From: Branchiostoma lanceolatum
Lineage: Eukaryota; Chordata; Leptocardii; Amphioxiformes; Branchiostomatidae
NCBI RefSeq assembly: GCF_035083965.1
Contig: NC_089723.1
Location: forward strand, 21,568,193 to 21,632,192
Reading direction: 5' to 3'
Length of the DNA stretch: 64,000 nt
Position numbers and translations under genes: made by a program. Positions 56,410-64,000 of this stretch are shown piece after piece; within the stretch, counting starts at the first letter, position 1; the number at the start of each line of letters is the position of its first letter. Under the pieces are notes generated by a model, which did not search any database, was not told the DNA's origin, and worked only from the letters and a program-made list of their open reading frames with translations.

Positions 56410-56410
56410 G
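56043..56410. repeat. Long (TG)n tract
   Basis: About 370 bp of TG with TATG and TGCG interruptions; the final ~75 bp is pure. Overlapping C/V-rich frames are artefacts. Z-DNA-prone. Confidence 0.95.
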
Positions 56411-56772
56411 TTTGCCTGTCTGTCTGGGTTTCCGAGTATTTGTGGTCAGCTTTTTGTGGTCAGCAGTAACTCAAGAGCCTTTAGATGGATTGTGATCATA
56501 TTTGGTATGTCGGCAGGTGTCAAATAGCTTTTGACGTCAGAAAAAAACGGCTCAAGTTTGAACCCATAGGAGCTTTTTGTATGATTCAGCTTTTATATTA
56601 GCAACTGCACAAGGGATTCATGCCAGCAAATGATGTAGAGGATAATACCCATTACATAAGACCGACAATAGTACGTAATCGCTCAAAACAAGTGGCAATA
56701 TCAAAACGGAAGCCGCTGAGTTCGCTATGGAGGCTCGATTACAAGGTCTCTGTCCTCGGTTTAAAGGAACGG

Positions 56773-58764
56773 TCAAGAAATGGGTTGTGGCTTCCCGCCG
56801 TGTCGAGATTTGATGCTTGTTATTTTGGAGGAGCTCGACTGAGACGGCGAGAGGAACCCCTCGTGATACAGATGTGTGACATACTCGTGGACGGTGCAGT
56901 GCTTCTTGATATTTTCACACAGGACGCAGTACGGATCGGAGTAGATCCCGCCAGTCCTGGGCAACCTTCTGGCCCTCGGGATCTTCTGCTTGTCCTGCTG
57001 AATCCGTACGTTCCTATCCCTGAGTAAGGTAAAGTAACACATGTGCCACGTCTTCATCCACGTGCAGAACGTCGAGTCGATGTGAAACCCGGCGTTCCAG
57101 GCCGTCTCGCCGATGTACATGGGAGCAAAGTCGTAGAACTCTCGGTTACAGTGAGTTCTCATCTTCGCTTGCAGCCTCCGGAAGTGAGCCAGCTCCTCCT
57201 GGAAGTTGCCGCCCGCCATGCTGATTTTTCCCCACAACGTCCGGTTGAAGTGGTCGTACAGAGCGTAGTCGATTGCGTCGTGCTGACGGTAGTTTTGTAC
57301 CAGGTGCTCGGGTACGGTGTTTTTCCGTAGCTCGTATTCGTAGCTGTTGTATTTGAAGTAGAGGATGTCCTGCATGTCCCAGCACAACAGCCGCCTCAGC
57401 AGCACCAACGACTCGTCAAAATACTCCGTCACCATCACGAGGCCGAACTCTCGCGAGATCTTGTCAACAAAGTCCCGGATGTTCTGTTCCTTCACGGCTG
57501 TAGAATGGTTGGATGGTAGATCCTTGAGGGGGAATCCCAGCTCTACTGCCATCGGGTTTTTCGTGGCAGATATGGGGGCTCCGGAGGAACGCACATCGAC
57601 CTTATTATCATATCTTCCCGGATTTTCGAGGAATGTTTTCAGTGCGTTTGGTCCGGGAATGCGAAACCTCCTCGCAAGTTGGTAGTAGTTGAAGGCAGAC
57701 TTGAGGCGTTCCATCGGCTCCCTGAGGATGGTGACGAAAGTGGCGTTCTGAGACAGCAGCTTCGTTATCCTGGGTCTGTCGTAGATGGTGTGATACGTCA
57801 GGATGTCGAACTCCTTCTCCTCGGGCGGGAGGTACTTTCGGATGTCCTGCCGAAAAATGACAACAAAGTGTATGGGATTAGATAGAGATCACATACAAGG
57901 TTTTGTCGTACAGCATAATGTATAAAAGGCCAACGTATATAACTTCAATGTACCGAGAAAGTACAGAGTACAGTACCGAATATTTGATGTCTGAATAACA
58001 AGACTGCAGCCCTTTCCAGCAGCGTGCGTCGGGAGCGTATCCACAGTCAGGATTCAAATTCTCAATCTTCTGATCTAGACGCAGGGTTACTGACTACTGA
58101 ACCACAAAAGACTGATAATCTATTCACTGTTTATTCATTCATTCAATCATTCATTCAATCATTCATCTATTCCTTGATTCATTGAATGATTCATTGATTG
58201 ATTAATTGATTGATTGATTCATCGGTCCTTTCATCCAATACCTGAAGGCCGTATGGGTACAGCTGGTTGATGTTGTTCCCGCTCGGTTGTACGTACGAGA
58301 GGTTCCGAAGATACCCGAAGCGGTGTAAGACCTGAGTAAAAGTAGAAGGACAGTCCCTGTTGGACTATTTCGACGTTCTGATAATGGTATATTCCTTCAT
58401 GATGATTAACGATAATGATATGCATACAAGCTATGATAACACTATTCCAATTGTGAATTAATAGTATTCATTTAATCAACTGAACTCAATTGACTAATAT
58501 ATCACTTTATCTATTGCAAGTATCCAACCGAGTAGTACATACCTATCAGTTAATTAGATCCATGTATGCAGCGCACACAATGCAACTTGTTTATGCTCTT
58601 AATACATACATTTCAAGCATATAACAATGGGTGAATCAGTGATGCAGACCTGCATAATGGTGCTGCCGCCCGTCTTGTGGAGTTTGATGAAGGCAACTTT
58701 GGTGTCAGGCTTGCACACGCGCCCACGTGACGACCTCATGATCGGGTCCATGCTCAGGCGGTAT
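56773..58764 (-). CDS. Galactose 3-O-sulfotransferase family, 3' exons (5' end not found)
   Basis: Three exons join in phase 0: 58764-58650, 58331-58242 and 57846-56773 (stop), giving 425 residues. The 5'-phosphosulfate-binding loop KLHKTGGSTIMQ lies in the first exon and the 3'-phosphate motif TILREPMERLKSAF at the start of the last. EYFDESLVLLRRLLCWDMQD and ILYFKYN are strongly typical of Gal3ST1-4 (cerebroside sulfotransferase family). Known of the family: a Golgi type II membrane enzyme that moves sulfate from PAPS to C3 of galactose in glycolipids or glycans. The first listed exon starts with one leftover base (phase 2 intron before it), so the exon with the cytoplasmic tail and signal anchor must lie further right, beyond what I could detect. 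The S/K-rich C-terminal tail (SQSSSSKITSIKS) is unusual. Which of the four vertebrate types it matches is open. Confidence 0.9.
58130..58225. repeat. ATTC/TTGA low-complexity repeat
   Basis: (ATTC)n passing into (TGATTGAT)n in a Gal3ST intron. Confidence 0.85.
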
Positions 58765-58789
58765 CTGCAGTAAAACGGTACATGTGAGT

Positions 58790-59046
58790 AAGGACCCGTT
58801 CACACTGGTGCGTATATTAATGTGCATATGAGTTGTGAATTAACATTTCTTTTGGTTTAAGTCAAGTTTGCGGAGAAGAAGTTTGTGGGGTTTTTTTTTT
58901 CAATTTTGACCCACCGGTACCGTTGTGCAGCCTAGTTATCGAACAAAAGAAATGACTTCTTCGGCTGCAAACCTAACCTACACCCAAAACATGTTAATAC
59001 GCAACTCATGCGGACTCGTACATACGCACAAGTGTGAAGGGGTCTT
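58790..59046. mobile_element. MITE with TTCACACTGGTGCGTAT ends
   Basis: Left end GACCCGTTCACACTGGTGCG and right end (complement GACCCCTTCACACTTGTGCG) pair over about 50 bp, flanked by TAA/TTA. A single arm recurs at 59633-59690. Confidence 0.65.
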
Positions 59047-59318
59047 AAAAGGTATTAGTAGTCACATAGCCTTCTTGAGGCCGTATGGGCAGTGGGTTGT
59101 TCTGTACTGTGTCTAGAGAACAGAACTTGAAGGCGGAGCCCATCCCTCTTATTTCACCGCCTTTGCCGAAGCCATTTTTACCCCAGGTTGGAGAGAGGAA
59201 AGTTGTGTTAAGTGCTTTCCCGAGGGCCCACATATCGGTGGCATGTCATGGGCGGATTCGAACCCAGGACCCCGGAGTTCTGGACCAAACACCCTAACGG
59301 TTGCGCCAGCATGACTCC
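59047..59318 (-). repeat. tRNA-derived SINE, second family
   Basis: On the minus strand box A (TGGCGCAACCGTTAGG) near 59308-59293 and box B GGTTCGAATCC at 59264-59254, followed by a body with aagcacttaacacaactttc. It abuts the MITE at 58790-59046. Confidence 0.65.
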
Positions 59319-59732
59319 ACTAAATTTTTAATATCAAGCCAGAATTATCTTCCATTACAGTTTTTCTTTACCCAAAGGGGACGACAAGACGACATCACTT
59401 TTGATACATTTATCATCATCTTAATGCTTGGACCGGTCAATAGATGGTTGAGTAGCTCTGGTGGTGTCAATCAATAGCCTGTTGGTTACTCAGTCAACCA
59501 TACACAAGTTTATGTCATTTGCAAGGTTAGATTATGTATCACGACACCCAGTAAACGCACACATAGACTTGTTACATGGCACATCGATTCTGGGTACAAC
59601 TAGCAGCAATGAGCAGTTTTACGTCTTGTTAGGGCCCATTCACACTTGTGCGTATATATGTATATATATATATTCAAGTCCATATGAGTATAATGTCTAT
59701 CAACTTTTTCCCCATTCTATGCACTCATTCTA

Positions 59733-59935
59733 TGACCTCGCTGCGACCGCCCTGCGACCGAGCAATTAGACAGAACGCTCAACGATGTCATAGATAAAAT
59801 GCCACTTTCACGCTTTGTATATTTTGTTGTCTTTTCAGTCATACTTTTACATTTCGCATGAAATTTCAATTATAAAATCAAGGGTTACGCAAATCCACTT
59901 TAGGTCGCAGCAAGGTCACCGTCAAGTGAGATGGG
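59733..59935. mobile_element. MITE, same family as 53943, copy 2
   Basis: GACCTCGCTGCGACC...GGTCGCAGCAAGGTC ends with an internal cgctcaacgatg...aaaatcaagggttac core shared with the other copies. Confidence 0.6.
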
Positions 59936-61250
59936 GGTGTAAATAGCACCCAAAGGATAACGTTCGTAACGTCCTGAAACACCCACGTTCATATCCCTAT
60001 AGAGTCGTCTTTTCCCATCTCAACAGTTTCGTCCGTACGTTTACCACTCTCTGAACGATACAATAAGATCTGGAAAGATGAAATCTTCACAGGAATTCCA
60101 CAAACTAGCTACGTACATGTCATGTACATTATATTATAGACGCCATGTTCTGATATTGGCGAGCCGTCAAAGTCCATGAAACGCGCGGTAAACCCTCCAT
60201 TGTCCATAAAACAAATATACAAGATACAGATTAAACGCAACAGGAATCGATTAAAACAGCAGCACGCACATGGTTAGAAAGATTTAAAACACAATAATAT
60301 TACAACATGTCAGTAAAATACCCAAGGCTGGGTGGGTTTCATTATTGAGAACCATGTATGTCATCATAAATACGTATATTGCATGATTTTATCATGAGCT
60401 GTTATTTTCATCAACGGTTTTGATAGGGGATTTATTTCAGACATATACATGTATGAATGAGAAAAATACGTTTCCATTGTAAAACAGAAGTTAAAAATCG
60501 TATTTGACATACGTCTCTGTCCGATACGTTGAGCAGCAGGTTGCCAACAAATTGAAATTCTTGGGACTATTGTTACAGTAGAAGTCTGTTTTGTGACAGA
60601 AAAAAAGTAGTTGTAGATCATTTGGGACGCTCACAAAGCCTTGTCGAAAAACTTGCACCAAAACCTTTACGATGTATATACATGCGCCCTTAGAGCTTTA
60701 TATTCAAGAAGACAACCCTCGTTTGATATGAAATCTGACTGCCATATCGACAGACATTTGTTCGAATGGCCGGAACATCCATAAAACAGCCATAAAACGC
60801 AGAGATGGACGTTACAGATGGAGATGGAATCTACCTCGGTACGTCCGTCTATCTACATCCTTATCCACTAATGGTGGAGCTTACGTTGACTGCGTTTCTT
60901 CCCTCCAGCCTATCCTGGATATGGATTTAAAAGCAGTACCTTTAGAATAGATCAAAGTGTAGTTTGGTTGCTTGTCCAGGTGGTATTTGTCGGCCATTCA
61001 CCACCCATATCGACGATGAAGGTTCTAGAATGATCTAGATAATAAGATACGCCAAGTTACCCAAGCAACTGGATATGGTTTTGGAAATGGTTAGAAGTTT
61101 CAGGTAGCATCCACTACTTTTCGTCAGCGAGATCTGCCGAAAAGCTTTAACGACAGCTATGAATTGGTATGCAAATGAGTTGTAGACAATTCTAGAGATA
61201 TGAGTGGAAGAAAATTGGAGGACCTTGGAAATCATAGACAAATATCACCC
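59936..61250. other. Non-coding, nothing recognised
   Basis: No exon, including the expected N-terminal anchor exon of the sulfotransferase gene, could be supported here. Confidence 0.35.
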
Positions 61251-61254
61251 ATAA

Positions 61255-61690
61255 ACCAAGAAGATCGTTGGAAAATATTTCAAAGATGATTGAAAGACAT
61301 TCATTGCAAAATCATCGAAATCATGGAAAGATGATTGGAAGTCATTGACGTTCATTGACCTCACTGAAGGATCATTGAGAGATCTCTGAAAGACTATTAA
61401 GATGTAATTGAAAGAGCTTAGAGACCATTGCGAGGCCATTGAAAGACATTGGAGACCATTGGAAGATCATTGTAAGACCCTGGGCCCAATTCATCATCAT
61501 CATATCTTGCCGCTCCACGGCTGTAACCACTGACGGGCAGTCTGGTTGGCCTCACGAAGATCGTCGTCAGTGTATCTACCTGGGGCCAATTGAAGGTCAT
61601 TGAAATAGCTTAGAGACCATTGTACAGTCATTGACCACGAAAATCATTGAAAGATCATTAAGATCATTGAAATATCATTGAAAAGCTATG
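61255..61690. repeat. Degenerate ATCATTGAAAG minisatellite
   Basis: 11-13-bp units (atcattgaaag, gaccattg) throughout, interrupted at about 61483-61590 by a unique insert (cttgccgctccacggctgt...). Confidence 0.7.
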
Positions 61691-61803
61691 AAAATCACCG
61701 TTGTGGGACTAGCAAATATATGTGCTCATCGGTTGGTGTCTCAACAGTTTCACTAGTGTACTAGTATCTTCGCTACAGGGCAGGCTCTGGTGCCAGACCT
61801 ACC

Positions 61804-61880
61804 AAAGCCCGTAACGACATATCTCTCGGAGGCATCGAAATACCTTCGAGATACCTCCGAGATGTGTCGTTACGGGCTTT
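61804..61880. repeat. 77-bp near-perfect hairpin
   Basis: AAAGCCCGTAACGACATATC at the left and its complement (one mismatch, one 2-nt bulge) at the right form arms of about 33 bp with a short loop. Confidence 0.7.
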
Positions 61881-62794
61881 CGTACAGCCTCGATGGGGGT
61901 TTTCTTGTTGATGGAGGGATACCATTAGTCGCCTTCGTTTCTAAAGTATATCCCATTTCCGCATGCATTAAGAGTTTCATGCGCTGTCCATTACTCACAT
62001 GGAACAAGCTTATCCAAGCGCACGGAAACATTGTGTTTCATACGGCTAACATTCATGGTTCCCGACGTAACGTTGTGACTAGTACATGTACATAAAAGCG
62101 TGTGCACAATGCGTTTTAAAACGTCTAGATAAATTCCGTCAATTTCTACACTTTTTTGTTATGGTGTAGTAGATGAAAAATTCGTATGGACGCTTCGACG
62201 TGGCTGAAAGGCTTTCACGAAATACATTTGGCGGCGGTGTGTATCTACAAATGCCACATCTACTGCCGTATTTAAAGACCTCTGAATGGATGCCGAAATG
62301 GGAATAGGTGTTGGTGTTACGCGCGTGAAATGGCAAGATCGCCAGATTGCGCCCTTTGAAATACAGGCAAACAGCTACCAAAAAAGGACAAAAAGATAAT
62401 GGTCAATTTTTGTATACTTAAGTTGTGGTCATACGGTGTTTCTTGTTAACTCGAATTTGCATATCACGGTACCCCCGATTTATATATTTCATGTAGTCCC
62501 AATTTATCTATATCATTACTAATTCATCTATTTCAGTTTTGTGAAATACTTTCATTGCATATGAGCACCAGAACTTGTGAGTCAACGTTTCCTCATACGG
62601 ACTTTAATCAAATTTGGAAACTACATCTTACATGATACACCGTGAAATGACAAACTAAGACAAGTTATAAACACAGTAACCGTAGCACTAATGAGTCATT
62701 GACTGTGATAAACCACTGCGTGGAAACCTCGATAATCAAGTCATATGTTATGCAAAACAGTAACTATAAAACATTCAGAAAGGTGAAGGTATCC

Positions 62795-63005
62795 CCTTCC
62801 CACTAGAGGCTTCGGCTGCGCTGCGAATTTTGATTTGGCGGATCGCTCAACGAATTTCATTGATGAAAAAACGACTCTTTTTGACGTTTTGTATCTTTGC
62901 TGTCTTTTAAATCACAGCAAAGCGCAATATTCCCATCATGAAATCAAAGGTTACACAAATTTGGTCTCTGTAAAGTCGCTCAGTTTCTAGTGTAAAGCGG
63001 GCCTA
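62795..63005. mobile_element. MITE, same family as 53943, copy 3
   Basis: Starts cccactagaggc..ggctgcgctgcga, core cgctcaacgaatttcattgat and aaatcaaaggttacac. The right end is eroded. Confidence 0.5.
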
Positions 63006-63217
63006 AACGAGATAGATGAAATGACCGAGAGTATGTGTTACTGAGCGAATGTTGTAGGGGCAAAAGTCCAGTCACGTCCAAGTAATGGGCAGGCTGTCTG
63101 CTCGCAGTAACTACCTGAACCAATAGACGAGTTATGGCGGGCGCCAGCAGCGAAAGGATGGCACCAGAGTGACCCAGTCAAGACGGGTGCCCTGCGCAAG
63201 ATACATGTATCTAAAGA

Positions 63218-63452
63218 CCCTATCTCACTGGACCCGCGGCACAATGGCGACCTCGCTGCGACCGGCTGATTTGACAAAGCGCTCAACGAATTTCATCGAT
63301 AGAAAACGCATCTTAAGATTTGTGTGTTTTATTAACTTTTTAGTCATACTTGTACGTTTTGAATGATATTCCAATCATAAAGTCAAAGGTAACACAAATT
63401 CAATTTAGGACACAGCAACACCACCAACGTGCCGCGGGTTCAGTGAGATAGA
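63218..63452. mobile_element. MITE, same family as 53943, copy 4
   Basis: Ends TATCTCACTGGACCCGCGGCA and TGCCGCGGGTTCAGTGAGATA pair over about 20 bp. Core cgctcaacgaatttcatcgat as in copy 3. Confidence 0.7.
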
Positions 63453-63554
63453 GATTTTATTCACGGAGGGTTGTTCATTTTGGAGGGGTGGGAGCGCTTG
63501 GAAGTATCTGAGCTTGGTTTAATTGTTGATGAAGTAGTAGTATCAACTACTAAA

Positions 63555-63765
63555 TACCTAGATACCTAATGCCAGCTAGCTCAAAAAGAACAAGAATTAG
63601 GCATCCTTTCAAGTACCAGCGTTATCAACCTAGGATTGATGTGTTAAAAAAGTCATCATATTTTCCTACAACTATGATCGTAAGGTGGAATTTGTAACCA
63701 CCAGGTACAGTAGGGCATCCACCCTAGATAACTTTAAACAACGCATGCAGTTAGATATGCAAAAG
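63555..63765 (+). pseudogene. LINE ORF2 C-terminal relic
   Basis: SSKRTRIRHPFKYQRYQPRI then DVLKKSSYFPTTMIVRWNL, a stop, and in another frame RASTLDNFKQRMQ. The conserved tail is split by a frameshift. Confidence 0.6.
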
Positions 63766-64000
63766 TTATGTGTGACAGGTACTAGTAGTTCAGTGTAATA
63801 TACTGCTGTCACATCGCCTTGCGTGAGTAGCTTGTGTATTACACGTACCGAAGGGCGGTTATACCAGCCTAGCCTTACAGATATTGATATACTGTACAAG
63901 AGTAAACTATGAATATTATCTATCTTCATTCCTAACAGCGTTTCCCAAGTTGTGTAATGCCAATGTTGTAAAATTTCATCAGCATAATTTGTTACCAATC

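Noticed and set aside
56028-56527. Cys/Val repeat 'proteins'
   Set aside because: Translation of the long TG tract.

Overview
The window looks like nuclear DNA of an invertebrate chordate, most likely a lancelet (Branchiostoma). This is an inference from chordate-type genes split by short GT/AG introns, frequent ACATGTA-type words in the non-coding DNA, many small foldback transposons, tRNA-derived SINEs and a Ty3/Gypsy element. There are no bacterial features. The gene models below were built by hand from splice sites and reading-phase agreement, without transcript data.

Left part, 0-13 kb. A minus-strand gene for a secreted or membrane LDL-receptor class A (LDLa) protein starts at 3542 and runs off the left edge. 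A tRNA-derived SINE lies near 5.2-5.5 kb. A plus-strand, six-exon gene for an MS4A/CD20-like four-span membrane protein occupies 7335-12768, probably with a non-coding first exon ending at 6402.

Mobile element, 13528-19631. A complete Ty3/Gypsy LTR retrotransposon lies antisense, just behind the MS4A-like gene. It has identical 161-bp LTRs, a 4-bp target duplication, intact gag and pol, and a textbook -1 frameshift heptamer (GGGAAAC) plus stem joining the two.

Tandem duplication, 20-30 kb. Two minus-strand copies of an unrecognised multi-pass membrane protein gene share exon structure, downstream flank and a proximal block with a CRE (TGACGTCA) and an IRF-type site (GAAAGTGAAAG). Copy 1 keeps its start codon but has an in-frame TGA and a 24-bp coding repeat. 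Copy 2 has an open body, but its equivalent start codon is gone. A LINE 3' end lies between them.

30.6-46.4 kb. PIGO (GPI ethanolamine phosphate transferase 3), plus strand, 8 exons, complete (1123 aa), converges on a FAM81A/B homologue, minus strand, 6 coding exons, complete (374 aa). FAM81 introns hold a fourfold tandem copy of an exon tail with its splice donor, a decayed copy of another exon, a hAT-like element, and a nested pair of repeats rich in octamer motifs.

46.4-64 kb. This is mostly repeats: a GTAGA array, several MITE families, a degenerate ~200-bp tandem array and a long TG tract. The one gene seen is a minus-strand galactose 3-O-sulfotransferase (Gal3ST family; three 3' exons, 5' end not found).

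The genes do not form a pathway. PIGO and Gal3ST act in the ER and Golgi respectively, the MS4A-like, LDLa and duplicated genes encode membrane or secreted proteins, and FAM81 is a cytoplasmic coiled-coil protein.
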